From the NCBI GenBank assembly GCA_900762325.1, contig CAAFGG010000021.1, forward strand, positions 1 through 24,280: 24,280 nt of DNA. The letters run 5' to 3'. The position numbers and the translations under genes are program-made. The DNA comes from an uncultured Collinsella sp. GTDB lineage: Bacteria > Actinomycetota > Coriobacteriia > Coriobacteriales > Coriobacteriaceae. Positions 14,066 to 21,890 of this stretch are shown piece by piece. The notes below the pieces were generated by a model, which made no database searches, was not told the origin of the DNA, and saw nothing but the letters and a program-made list of their open reading frames with translations. The first letter of the stretch is position 1, and every line of letters begins with the position of its first letter.

Positions 14066-14684
14066 GTTCTTGAACCGGCTGGGCGAGCTTCTGGCCTGCC
14101 TGCCGGCAGATCAGGTAAAGGAAACGCAGGAGTTCTACGCGGAGGTCATCGCCGACCGTATGGAGGACGGCATGACGGAGGCCGAGGCTGTGGCCGCCAT
14201 GGGCACGCTCGATGAGGTCGCCGAGGCAACGCTCGACGAACTGCCCGCCGTGCCGCGCGCAATTGCGAGGACCAAGCGCAAGAGCACGGCGCTTCTATGG
14301 GCGCTCGCCATCGTGGGTTCTCCGGTATGGATTCCGCTGCTGCTCGCGTTCGTCGCCGTTGCCGCTACAGTCTACATCTGCATTTGGGTTCTTGCGCTCT
14401 GCGTGTGGATCGTGGCCGCGGCATTCGGGGGCGCGGGCGTGGTGGGGCTCCTGTTCACCGTGGACGGCATCATTATCGGGCATGTTCCGTACGTTTTAAC
14501 CTCGATGGGAATGGGATTCGCTTCCATCGGTGTGGCGCTCCTCGCGGGAGCCGGTGCCTGGACGGCGTCCAAGCAGATCGCGCGCCTCTCTGCCCTTTGG
14601 GCGAAGAAAGCCGTTTCGCCCTTCTGGAAAGATCGAGGCAATAAGAGCCGCAGGGGCGCTGAAGCGGCGCCGCTTACGGCATAG
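14052..14684 (+). CDS. HAAS/DUF1700 family membrane protein
   Basis: The 210-residue protein starts with a soluble helical HAAS domain (MTRDEFLNRLGELLACLPADQVKETQEFYAEVIADRM, then EAEAVAAMGTLDEVA). Three or four hydrophobic segments follow (about residues 77-100, 103-127, 130-152, 155-172) and the tail is basic and cytoplasmic. This is the standard partner of a PadR regulator, and the genes overlap by 14 nt. The molecular role of the family is unknown; it is thought to act in envelope sensing or membrane remodelling with DUF4097-type proteins. Confidence 0.85.
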   Translation: MTRDEFLNRLGELLACLPADQVKETQEFYAEVIADRMEDGMTEAEAVAAMGTLDEVAEATLDELPAVPRAIARTKRKSTALLWALAIVGSPVWIPLLLAFVAVAATVYICIWVLALCVWIVAAAFGGAGVVGLLFTVDGIIIGHVPYVLTSMGMGFASIGVALLAGAGAWTASKQIARLSALWAKKAVSPFWKDRGNKSRRGAEAAPLTA

Positions 14685-14698
14685 GAAGGAGTGCAGAC

Positions 14699-14962
14699 AT
14701 GTCCAGCGTAAAAAAGATTTACCTTGCCGTAGCGGGTGGGCTTGTTGCCACGGGGCTCGCCCTGGCTGCTATCGGATTTGTAGCCTCCGGCTTTAACCTC
14801 GCTGTGTTCAACACACAGATCGACCTGCGCGATGACACCATCATTCTGGGTGGTGTTGAAATAGACGACCCGGCAGGGCTTCCACTCATCGAGCAGCTTG
14901 CCGAGGTTGGCGAGATCCATATTGGATCTGCAACGACTGGTTCGTCTTCTCTTCGCAAATGA
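14699..14962 (+). CDS. Short membrane-anchored protein, likely truncated DUF4097 partner
   Basis: The 87-residue product has one clear N-terminal membrane segment (about residues 7-30), then DLRDDTIILGGVEIDDPAGLP, a beta-like start, and ends after GSATTGSSSLRK. Its ribosome-binding site is strong (AGGAAGGAG at 7 nt), and it begins 14 nt after the HAAS gene, so it is the third gene of the operon. In the usual PadR-HAAS operon the third gene encodes a much longer DUF4097 beta-repeat protein. Here only an N-terminal part remains and a repeat element (15040) lies 77 nt downstream. Truncation is an inference from this context; it may also be a natural short protein. Confidence 0.6.
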   Translation: MSSVKKIYLAVAGGLVATGLALAAIGFVASGFNLAVFNTQIDLRDDTIILGGVEIDDPAGLPLIEQLAEVGEIHIGSATTGSSSLRK

Positions 14963-15039
14963 TCGAGCTCGTAGCAGCCATCCCCCCTTCGGGCACACCA
15001 CGACGGGCGTGAGCACGCCGCGCTCGGGGCCTTTTGACC

Positions 15040-15095
15040 TAGTCATTGGGGACGTTCTTAGACGACTAGTCATTCAAGAACGTCCCCAACGACTA
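15040..15095. repeat. 56-nt inverted-repeat element, copy 2
   Basis: This copy is in direct orientation relative to copy 1 (13614-13669) and differs at two positions, one in the left arm (giving one mismatched pair) and one in the loop. The next 50 nt contain further GTCCCC fragments (15104-15140) of the same style. The remaining gap up to livF (15100-15340) holds no gene, only hairpins. Confidence 0.85.
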
Positions 15096-15198
15096 TAAGG
15101 AGTGTCCCCAGATGCCGGCAGAAAAGGAACGTCCCCAAGTGTCACCCCCCCATGTGCCAGCGACAACGGCAACGCCGATGTTTTGGCAATGTCAGCAA

Positions 15199-15297
15199 GC
15201 GGGCCGCATTTGAGACAAGGTGACGTGAAACGAAAGGGCGCAGACCTTCTGGTCGCGCCCTTGAAGTTGAACGTCAGATTGTCCAAATGCGGCCCGC
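15199..15297 (-). terminator. Nested hairpin, probable livF operon terminator
   Basis: The outer arms are 15199-15212/15284-15297 (14 bp). A middle TGACGT/ACGTCA pair lies at 15221-15226/15271-15276, and the inner stem AAGGGCGC/GCGCCCTT (15234-15241/15255-15262) carries an extra GACC/GGTC tip. On the minus strand the inner stem is followed by TCGTTTC. It lies downstream of livF and is the best candidate for the end of the liv transcript. Confidence 0.6.
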
Positions 15298-15311
15298 GCA
15301 GCGTCGGCCGG

Positions 15312-15335
15312 TCCGCCGTTCAGTAGAACGGCGGA
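15312..15335 (-). terminator. Hairpin directly after livF stop
   Basis: A perfect 10-bp stem (15312-15321/15326-15335) with a 4-nt loop sits 5 nt past the livF stop on the minus strand. No U-tract follows, so it may protect the 3' end instead of terminating. Confidence 0.45.
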
Positions 15336-15340
15336 ACCTC

Positions 15341-16054
15341 CTAACCGCCCAGATAGGCTTTGCGGACGTTGTCGTCGTGCAGCAGCTCTTGGCCCGTGCC
15401 GGTCATGGTGATCTTGCCGGTCTCGAGCACGTAGCCGCGCGTGGCGATCGAGAGCGCCATCTGTGCGTTCTGCTCAACCAGAAGCACCGTGGTACCGGCC
15501 TTGTGCAGGTCCTCGACAATCTGGAAGATCTGCTCAATCAGAATCGGCGCCAGGCCCATGGAAGGCTCGTCGAGCATGAGCAGCTTGGGGTTGCTCATAA
15601 GGGCGCGGCCCATAACGAGCATCTGCTGCTCGCCGCCCGAAAGGGTGCCGGCGACCTGGCGACGGCGCTCCTTCAGGCGTGGGAACTGCTCGTAGACGCG
15701 CTCAAGGCCCGGAGCAACCGTGGACTTGGGCTGCGTGTAGGCGCCCATCTCCAGGTTCTCCTCGACCGTCATCTGCAAAAAAGCGCGACGGCCCTCGGGC
15801 ACCTGGGCCAGGCCCTTACCAACCAACTTATCGGCGGGCGTATGAGTAATGTCCTCGCCCATAAACTTGATGGAGCCGGTCTTGGAGCGCAGCAGGCCCG
15901 AGACGGTCTTAAGCGTCGTGGACTTGCCGGCGCCGTTAGCGCCAATCAGGGCCACGATCTCGCCCTCGTTAACGTTAAAGGAGATGTCCTTGATGGCGTG
16001 GATGGCGCCGTACCAGACATTGATGTTGTAGACGGAAAGCATCGCCTCTGCCAT
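15341..16054 (-). CDS. livF: ABC importer ATP-binding protein LivF
   Basis: The 237-residue ATPase has Walker A GANGAGKST (38-46), signature LSGGEQQ (about 138-144) and Walker B LLMLDEP (about 158-164), followed by MGLAP, which is typical of LivF. It pairs with LivG to drive branched-chain amino acid import. Its ATG directly follows the livG stop (TAA then ATG, no gap), with GGGGGAG at 6 nt. It is the last gene of the liv operon, and hairpins lie downstream. Confidence 0.96.
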   Translation of the reverse strand: MAEAMLSVYNINVWYGAIHAIKDISFNVNEGEIVALIGANGAGKSTTLKTVSGLLRSKTGSIKFMGEDITHTPADKLVGKGLAQVPEGRRAFLQMTVEENLEMGAYTQPKSTVAPGLERVYEQFPRLKERRRQVAGTLSGGEQQMLVMGRALMSNPKLLMLDEPSMGLAPILIEQIFQIVEDLHKAGTTVLLVEQNAQMALSIATRGYVLETGKITMTGTGQELLHDDNVRKAYLGG

Positions 16055-16915
16055 TTAGTTCTCCCCCTTATCCTGCTTGCCCAGATACGCCTCGATAACG
16101 GCGTCGTTGTTCTGGATCTCCTCGGCCGTGCCCTTGGCGATGACCTTACCAAAGTTAAGCACGCAGATGCCCTCGCAGATGTTCATGACGAGCGACATGT
16201 CGTGCTCGATGAGCATGATAGCGATGCCGAAGGTATCACGGATCTTGACGATGTTCTCCATGAGCTCCGCGGTCTCGGACGGGTTCATGCCGGCGGCAGG
16301 CTCGTCGAGCAGCAGGAGCTTGGGGTTGGTCGCAAGTGCGCGGACAATCTCCAGGCGACGCTGAGCGCCGTAAGGCAGCGAGCCGGCCTGCTCGTTTGCC
16401 AGGTGCTCCATATCAAAGATGGACAGCAGCTCCATGGCGCGCTCGTGGGCGGCCTTCTCGTGCTTCCAATACGTCGGCAGGCGCAGCACACCCTCAAAAC
16501 CGGAGTAGCGCTCCTGGTTGTGCAGGCCGACCTTGACGTTGTCCTCCACCGTCATGGTGTTGAACAGACGGATGTTCTGGAACGTACGGGCAATACCCAT
16601 GCGGTTGACCTGGTAGACCGACTTGCCCGAAGTGTCCTCACCGTCGAGCAGGATGGTGCCGTGCGTAGGCTGGTACACCTTGGTGAGCAGGTTGAAGACC
16701 GTGGTCTTGCCAGCGCCGTTGGGGCCGATGAGACCGGCGATCTCGGTCTTGCCGATAGTCAGGCTAAAGTCGTCGACTGCCTTAAGACCACCGAACTCAA
16801 TGCCCAGGTGGATGCACTCGAGCGCCGGGCGCTGACCCAGGTCGCGGTCGGGAACGATGGCGCCAGAAGGATACGGAACCATCTTGCCCTTGTTGAACTC
16901 AAACTTACTGGGCAT
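16055..16915 (-). CDS. livG: ABC importer ATP-binding protein LivG
   Basis: The 286-residue ATPase has Walker A GPNGAGKTT (about 64-72) and Walker B LLLLDEP (about 200-206). The signature reads LPYGAQRRLEI, the LivG-type variant (in place of LSGGQ). A leader of about 30 residues precedes the ABC core. The ATG at 16915 has AGGAGG at 9 nt spacing and overlaps the end of livM by 11 nt, indicating translational coupling; an ATG at 16942 inside livM is less likely. It forms the ATPase pair with LivF. Confidence 0.95.
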   Translation of the reverse strand: MPSKFEFNKGKMVPYPSGAIVPDRDLGQRPALECIHLGIEFGGLKAVDDFSLTIGKTEIAGLIGPNGAGKTTVFNLLTKVYQPTHGTILLDGEDTSGKSVYQVNRMGIARTFQNIRLFNTMTVEDNVKVGLHNQERYSGFEGVLRLPTYWKHEKAAHERAMELLSIFDMEHLANEQAGSLPYGAQRRLEIVRALATNPKLLLLDEPAAGMNPSETAELMENIVKIRDTFGIAIMLIEHDMSLVMNICEGICVLNFGKVIAKGTAEEIQNNDAVIEAYLGKQDKGEN

Positions 16916-17984
16916 CGGCTGCCACCTCCTTCTTGGAAGCAAGGCGGTCCTTAATGCGTGCGAAGAACGCCTTGAGCTGCGGGTTGTTGGTAAAGATCAT
17001 GACCAGGATCAGCACGATGGCGTAGATGAGCATGCGGTAGTCCGAGAACTGACGGAGCAGCTCGGGAAGCACGGTGAGCAGCGCCGCCGCGATGACGGAG
17101 CCGCGCATGTTGCCCAGACCGCCCAGAACCACGAACACCAGGATGAGAATCGACGTGTTGAAGTCGAACTTGGTGGCGGAGAGCTGCGAGAAGTTACCGC
17201 CGAAGAGGGCTCCGGCAGCACCGGCGAGGGCAGCGGAAACCACGAAGGCGATCATACGGTACTGGGTGACGGAGATGCCCACGGACTCGGCGGCGATCTT
17301 GTTATCGCGCACGGCCATGATGGCGCGGCCGGTACGGCTGCGAACCAGGTTGAGCACGATCACGAGCGCGACCATGACCAGGATGGCACCGGCGAGGAAG
17401 GTCGAGTACGTCGACACGCCCGAGGCGCCCTGGGCACCCTTGATGATGGCGGTGCCGTCCTCGAGCAGGTGCAGGTCGTCGATCGTGGAGTTGCCCGTGA
17501 TATTGAAGATCACGTGCAGGCCACGCGAGTCGACGCCCACGATAAGGCAGGTGACGATCTCTTTGATGATCTCGCCAAAGGCCAGCGTCACGATGGCCAG
17601 GTAGTCACCGCTCAGGCGAAGGACCGGGATGCCGATCAAGAAGCCCAGAATGGCTGCGGCGATAGCGCCGACCACGATGCTGATGATAAGGCGCACCGGA
17701 TCGGAGGGAACGGCGCTCTCCAGCGCGACCGCGGTGACGATGCCCGTGTAGGCACCGACGCTCATAAAGCCCGCGTGGCCCAGCGACAGGTCGCCCGCGA
17801 TACCGACGACGAGGTTAAGCGAGATGGCCATGACGATGTAGGCCGTAATGGGAACCAGCTGACCGGCGATCATGCGCGGGATCATGTGGTTGGACTGCAT
17901 AAAGAACACGATGGCGAAGGCCACGATGCACATGGCGTACGTGACAAAGTCGTGACGCGTCTGCTTGTCTTTAAGGAACTTCAT
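16905..17984 (-). CDS. livM: ABC importer permease LivM
   Basis: The product of about 359 residues is a hydrophobic permease of the LivM type. It has several membrane helices, NLVVGIAGDLSLGHAGFMSVGAY near residue 55 and the cytoplasmic ATPase-coupling region SRTGRAIMAVRDNKIAAESVGI (EAA-like loop). It forms the channel with LivH. The start is uncertain by three residues: ATG 17984 (AGGTG at 6 nt) is used here, but a GTG at 17993 immediately after the livH stop (AGAAGG at 5 nt) is equally possible. The C-terminal tail is rich in charged residues. Confidence 0.93.
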   Translation of the reverse strand: MKFLKDKQTRHDFVTYAMCIVAFAIVFFMQSNHMIPRMIAGQLVPITAYIVMAISLNLVVGIAGDLSLGHAGFMSVGAYTGIVTAVALESAVPSDPVRLIISIVVGAIAAAILGFLIGIPVLRLSGDYLAIVTLAFGEIIKEIVTCLIVGVDSRGLHVIFNITGNSTIDDLHLLEDGTAIIKGAQGASGVSTYSTFLAGAILVMVALVIVLNLVRSRTGRAIMAVRDNKIAAESVGISVTQYRMIAFVVSAALAGAAGALFGGNFSQLSATKFDFNTSILILVFVVLGGLGNMRGSVIAAALLTVLPELLRQFSDYRMLIYAIVLILVMIFTNNPQLKAFFARIKDRLASKKEVAADAQ

Positions 17985-17993
17985 AACGCTCAC

Positions 17994-18875
17994 CTACACC
18001 TTCTCGGGGACGTACTTGCCCAAGAGGCCGGCAGGCTTGACGAGCAGGACGATGATCAGAACGCCAAAGACGATGGAGTTGGCAAGACTCGTGGAAATGT
18101 AGGCCTGTGCCATCGCCTCGATGATGCCGATGAGAATGCCACCGACAAAGGCACCGGGGATGGAGCCGATGCCACCGAAGACGGCGGCGTCGAAGGCCTT
18201 GATGCCAGGCATGGCACCCGTCGTGGGCTGCAGCACCGGCGAATAGGAGCAAAGGAGCACACCGGCGATGGCGGCAAGGGCAGAGCCGATGGCGAACGTC
18301 ATCGAGATGGTGCGGTTGACGTTGATGCCCATGAGCTGAGCGGCTGCCTTGTCCTCGGACACGGCACGCATGGCCTTGCCCATCTTGGTCTTGCCCGTAA
18401 AGAACACCAATCCGGCCATGATAACCAGGCAGGCGACGATGGTGACGAGCGAGACGGCGCTTACGTTGTACTTGGCCAAGAACTCCGGCACCGGGAAGGT
18501 GACGAGCGAAGTAAAGTTCTTGGGCGTGGCGCCCCACAGAAGCTGGGCGGCATTCTGCAGGAAGTAGGACACGCCGATGGCCGTGATCAGAACGGCCAGC
18601 GGGCCCGCCTGACGCAGCGGCTTATAGGCCAGACCCTCGATGAGAACACCGAGAACCGTGCAGACCGCGCAAGAGAGAATTACAGATGCCCAGCCAGGAA
18701 GGCCGAGATACGACGTGGCGCAGAACGAGACATAGGCACCGACCATGATGACGTCGCCGTGAGCGAAGTTCAGCATCTTGGCGATACCGTAGACCATGGT
18801 GTAGCCCAACGCGATGATGGCGTAGACGCTGCCCATGGACAGGCCGTTGACCAGGTATTGGATAAAGACCGTCAT
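17994..18875 (-). CDS. livH: ABC importer permease LivH
   Basis: The 293-residue permease has the LivH hallmarks: QYLVNGLSMGSVYAIIALGYTMVYGIAKMLNFAHGDVIM near the N-terminus and KTKMGKAMRAVSEDKAAAQLMGIN, the coupling loop. About eight membrane helices are predicted. The ATG at 18875 was chosen for its GGGGG site about 8 nt upstream and because the LivH family starts there; an upstream frame adds residues without support. It follows the two binding-protein genes after a 139-nt gap with a hairpin. Confidence 0.94.
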   Translation of the reverse strand: MTVFIQYLVNGLSMGSVYAIIALGYTMVYGIAKMLNFAHGDVIMVGAYVSFCATSYLGLPGWASVILSCAVCTVLGVLIEGLAYKPLRQAGPLAVLITAIGVSYFLQNAAQLLWGATPKNFTSLVTFPVPEFLAKYNVSAVSLVTIVACLVIMAGLVFFTGKTKMGKAMRAVSEDKAAAQLMGINVNRTISMTFAIGSALAAIAGVLLCSYSPVLQPTTGAMPGIKAFDAAVFGGIGSIPGAFVGGILIGIIEAMAQAYISTSLANSIVFGVLIIVLLVKPAGLLGKYVPEKV

Positions 18876-18951
18876 GTTCCACATCCCCCTTTCGAATAGG
18901 TTTCCAGTTGATGTATGAAACAGGGACGTTACATCGTCCCTAGATACCAAG

Positions 18952-18983
18952 CAAGCAGGGAAGGCCAAAACCTCCCCTGCTTG
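18952..18983 (-). terminator. Attenuator-like hairpin between livJ and livH
   Basis: CAAGCAGGG (18952-18960) pairs with CCCTGCTTG (18975-18983), and AGG/CCT continues inside past one mismatch. It lies 31 nt after the binding-protein stop on the minus strand and has no strong U-tract. A similar partial terminator often makes binding protein more abundant than permease. A smaller GGGACG/CGTCCC hairpin (18923-18940) follows. Confidence 0.5.
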
Positions 18984-19014
18984 GGATCAAAACCGCTCTA
19001 TGTAAGGCGGCCTA

Positions 19015-20202
19015 TTAGGCCTGTACGTACTTGCCGTCGGTGATGACGTACGCAGTCGGGTCCTTCTGGACCTGGCCCTTGTCGTTCCAGGAAAGCTTGC
19101 CGGTCAGACCGTCAACGGTGATCTTGAGCATAGCCTCGGGCAGCTTCTCGGCGACCTCGGTCGGGTCGGCGTCGACGCCCAGACCGGCCTCCTTGAGAGC
19201 CTCGACCACAGCGTGCACGCCGTCGTAGGCGTCGGCGGCAAACTGGTCGGGGGTATCGCCATAAGCGTCCTTATAGGCGTTGACGAAGTCGGCGTTCTTC
19301 TCGTCGTCGGCGGAGAACGGGGTCATGAGCAGCAGGCCCTCGGCAAGCGAGGTATCGAAGCCCTCCACGCCCAGGATGCCGTCCATGCCGTCGCAGCCCA
19401 TCATCTTGACGTCGTAGCCCATGTCCTTGGCGTTCTTGAGCAGGACAGACGCCGGCGTGTAGTAGATCGGCGCGAAGATCATGGTGGCACCGGCCTGCTT
19501 GGCCTTGGTCAGCTGGTTGGTGAAGCTCGTGGAAGAGTCGTCCTTAAAGGTCTCCTCGTCGACGATCTCGAGCTTGGACTCAGCGGCCTGGGCCTTAAAG
19601 GCATCGGCAATACCCGAAGAATAGGCGTCGCCGGAGTTATAGAAGAGCACGAACTTCTCGTCCGCATACTTCTGAGCCAGGAACTTGGCAGCGTTGACGC
19701 CCTGGTTGGGGTCGGTAAAGCAAACCTGGAAGACGCAATCCTTGCCCTTGGTGACGTCCTCGGAAGACGCGGACGGGGTGATCATGAACGTCTCGGGGTC
19801 CTTGCCGCACTCGGCGGCAACGGCAACCGATGCGCCCGTGGTGGTCGGGCCGACGAGGGCCTGCATACCCCAGTCCAGAAGATTATTAAAGGCGTTGACG
19901 GCCTTCTCGCCGTCGGCCTGGTCGTCCTCGGCCTTGCTGGCAAGCGGAAGCTCCTTGGTGGAGAAATCCTTGCAGCCAAGCTCGACGGCCTGAGTAACGG
20001 ACTTGCCATAGGAGGCATTTGCACCGGTCAGCGGGCCGATGGTACCGATCTTAAACGAAGCGTCGCTCGAAGCGGAACCGCTATCGCCGCCGTTGGAGGA
20101 GCAGCCAGCTAGAATAGACATCGCCCCCAGACCTGCTGCGCTCGCGATAACGCTCCTGCGATTCATAACAGGGTTCAATGACTTACCGGTGAGGCTCGAC
20201 AT
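19015..20202 (-). CDS. livJ: Branched-chain amino acid-type substrate-binding lipoprotein, copy A
   Basis: The 395-residue product is a periplasmic-binding-type (type 1 fold) protein tethered outside the membrane. The N-terminus has a twin-arginine-like MNRRSVIASAAG followed by lipobox LAGC (lipidated Cys about residue 34), so Tat export and lipidation are likely. IGTIGPLTGANASYG begins the binding domain. The first ATG (20202) has AGGAG at 6 nt spacing; the Tat motif begins 12 residues later. It resembles copy B closely over its whole length and feeds LivHMGF just downstream. Leu/Ile/Val is the family default; the true ligand is not shown. Confidence 0.93.
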   Translation of the reverse strand: MSSLTGKSLNPVMNRRSVIASAAGLGAMSILAGCSSNGGDSGSASSDASFKIGTIGPLTGANASYGKSVTQAVELGCKDFSTKELPLASKAEDDQADGEKAVNAFNNLLDWGMQALVGPTTTGASVAVAAECGKDPETFMITPSASSEDVTKGKDCVFQVCFTDPNQGVNAAKFLAQKYADEKFVLFYNSGDAYSSGIADAFKAQAAESKLEIVDEETFKDDSSTSFTNQLTKAKQAGATMIFAPIYYTPASVLLKNAKDMGYDVKMMGCDGMDGILGVEGFDTSLAEGLLLMTPFSADDEKNADFVNAYKDAYGDTPDQFAADAYDGVHAVVEALKEAGLGVDADPTEVAEKLPEAMLKITVDGLTGKLSWNDKGQVQKDPTAYVITDGKYVQA

Positions 20203-20473
20203 GCGGCTCTCCTCTCAAATCTCGTCGGGTTTCGATTACCCGACAGGCCATCCTTCGCCGTGTTCGGCGTTCGCAAAATAGTAGACGCTTTAGTTAAGGA
20301 AAGTGGCGATTATTTCAACTTTTCTTTGGATTTGTTCATTTATCCATAATTCTGCGTATTTCTATTACTTTATGCAGTATTGCCACTTTATTATGTAAAA
20401 GTAATGTTTCCATTCTGTTACAGGCGTCCCTGCCCTGAATAAAACAGCCTCACCGGTCGTGCTTTATGCGCAC
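20203..20473 (-). promoter_or_regulatory. AT-rich control region between the two binding-protein genes
   Basis: This 271-nt gap is markedly AT-rich compared with its surroundings. It contains a weak candidate minus-strand promoter (-35 TTGAAA at 20318-20313, 16-bp spacer, -10 TAACTA at 20296-20291). An AAAGTGGC/GCCACTTT pair lies 75 nt apart (20300-20307/20382-20389). In the leader of copy A there is a 7-bp hairpin (20224-20230/20238-20244). No terminator of copy B is obvious. Confidence 0.45.
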
Positions 20474-21640
20474 TTAGGCGGCGATGTACTTACCGTCCTG
20501 AATCACATAGGCCGTAGCGGGCTTCTCGACCTGGCCCTCGTCGTTCCAGGTGAGCTCGCCGGTCAGGCCGTCGATCTTGATCTTTCGCATGGCCTTGGCA
20601 AGGTCGGCGGCAATGTCGGCACCATCGGCCGTCGTGTCGATGCCGGCCTTGTCGATAGCCTCGGCGATAGCGTGGACGCAGTCGTAGGCGTCGGCGGCAA
20701 ACTGGTTGGGGGTCTCGTCGTACTCCTCCTTGTATGCCTTGACAAAGTCGGCGTTCTTCTCGTCGTCAGCGGAGAACGGCGTCATGAGCAACACGCCCTC
20801 GGCAAGCGAGGTATCGAAGCCCTCCACAGAGAGCAGGCCGTCCATGCCGTCGGTGCCCATGAGCGTCATGTCGTAGCCCATGTCCTTGGCGTTCTTGAGC
20901 AGGACGGACGCCGGCGTGTAGTAGATCGGCGCAAAGATGAGCGTGGCGCCGGCCTCCTTGGCCTTGGTCAGCTGGTTGGTGAAGCTCGTGGAAGAGTCGT
21001 CCTTAAAGGTCTCGGTGTCGACGATATCGAGCTTGGACTCCTTGGCCTGCTCGGCAAAAGCGTCGGCGACGCCCGAGCTGTACGTATCGCCGGAGTTATA
21101 GAACAGGGCAATCTTGGCGTCTGCGTACTTCTCGGCCAAGAACTTCGCGGCGCTCGTACCCATGGTGGGATCGGTAAAGCAAACCTGGAAGACCGTGGTC
21201 TTGTCCTTGGTAACGTCGAGCGACGAGGCGGAGGGCGTGACCATAAGCATATCGTCGGCAATCTCGCCCGAGACGGCGACGGCGGCACCGGTGGTGACGG
21301 GGCCGACAAGCGCCTGCATACCCCAGTCGCACAGGGTATTGAAGGCGTTGATGGCCTTCTCGCCGTCAGCGACGTCGTCCTCGGACTTAAGCGAGAGCTT
21401 GAGGTCCTTGGTCGAGAAATCCTTGACGGCGAGCTTGGCGCCCTTCTCGACCGAGACGCCATAGGTTGCCGCGGCACCGGTCAGAGGGCCGATGACGCCG
21501 ATCTTGAATGCGCCGTCTTCATCGGCGGAACCGCCATCCGAACCACCCGAGGAGCAACCGGCAAGCGCGACGGTGCTACCGAGCGCGGCGGCGCCGGCGA
21601 GGAAGTTCCTACGGCTGAGCGTACTGTTAATGTTGAACAT
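20474..21640 (-). CDS. livJ: Branched-chain amino acid-type substrate-binding lipoprotein, copy B
   Basis: The 388-residue paralogue of copy A has a stronger Tat motif (LSRRNFLAGAAALGS) and lipobox LAGC. A short Ser/Gly/Asp-rich linker follows, then IGVIGPLTGAAATYG. Long stretches are shared with copy A, for example ETFKDDSSTSFTNQLTKAK and YYTPASVLLKNAKDMGYD. Its start (ATG 21640) has GGGGGA about 4-5 nt upstream; a longer frame begins further upstream without a good site. It is divergent from hom across 250 nt. It would bind the importer's substrate at the cell surface; whether A and B differ in ligand is unknown. Confidence 0.93.
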   Translation of the reverse strand: MFNINSTLSRRNFLAGAAALGSTVALAGCSSGGSDGGSADEDGAFKIGVIGPLTGAAATYGVSVEKGAKLAVKDFSTKDLKLSLKSEDDVADGEKAINAFNTLCDWGMQALVGPVTTGAAVAVSGEIADDMLMVTPSASSLDVTKDKTTVFQVCFTDPTMGTSAAKFLAEKYADAKIALFYNSGDTYSSGVADAFAEQAKESKLDIVDTETFKDDSSTSFTNQLTKAKEAGATLIFAPIYYTPASVLLKNAKDMGYDMTLMGTDGMDGLLSVEGFDTSLAEGVLLMTPFSADDEKNADFVKAYKEEYDETPNQFAADAYDCVHAIAEAIDKAGIDTTADGADIAADLAKAMRKIKIDGLTGELTWNDEGQVEKPATAYVIQDGKYIAA

Positions 21641-21830
21641 GGTGTCCCCCTTTTCGCTGGCCGCGGTGCGGCCGTCTTGCGGTACAGGGCAAACCTTATG
21701 GCCCAAACGTTGACAGTTTGTTACGGGAGTTCGTTTGTAGCGAGCGTGTTTCCAATGTTTCCGCAGCGTTTCGGGGGTGCCGTTTTGTGCGACTCCTGTT
21801 GCCTGGCGAGCACGCGCCCTCGGTTCACGC

Positions 21831-21836
21831 TAGAAT
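21831..21836 (+). promoter_or_regulatory. Possible hom promoter -10
   Basis: TAGAAT at 21831-21836 lies about 55 nt before the hom start. No matching -35 is visible at 17 bp. A TTGACA at about 21710 exists but lacks a good -10. The rest of the 250-nt hom/binding-protein gap shows nothing definite. Confidence 0.3.
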
Positions 21837-21890
21837 GCACTCAACCTTTAAGCGGTTAATCCATCCATAAGATGCACGAAGGAGCTATCT

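Noticed and set aside
13496..15297. CRISPR array
   Set aside because: The repeats are inverted, only two copies of each type at most, and not regularly spaced with unique spacers; no cas genes.
16857..18899. Plus-strand ORF of 680 codons, and similar long ORFs at 15287-16954, 20459-21859, 9150-10547, 6999-8168
   Set aside because: They are antisense to well-identified genes. The GC-rich codon pattern keeps the opposite strand free of stops; the products are low-complexity and rich in His, Asp and Gly.
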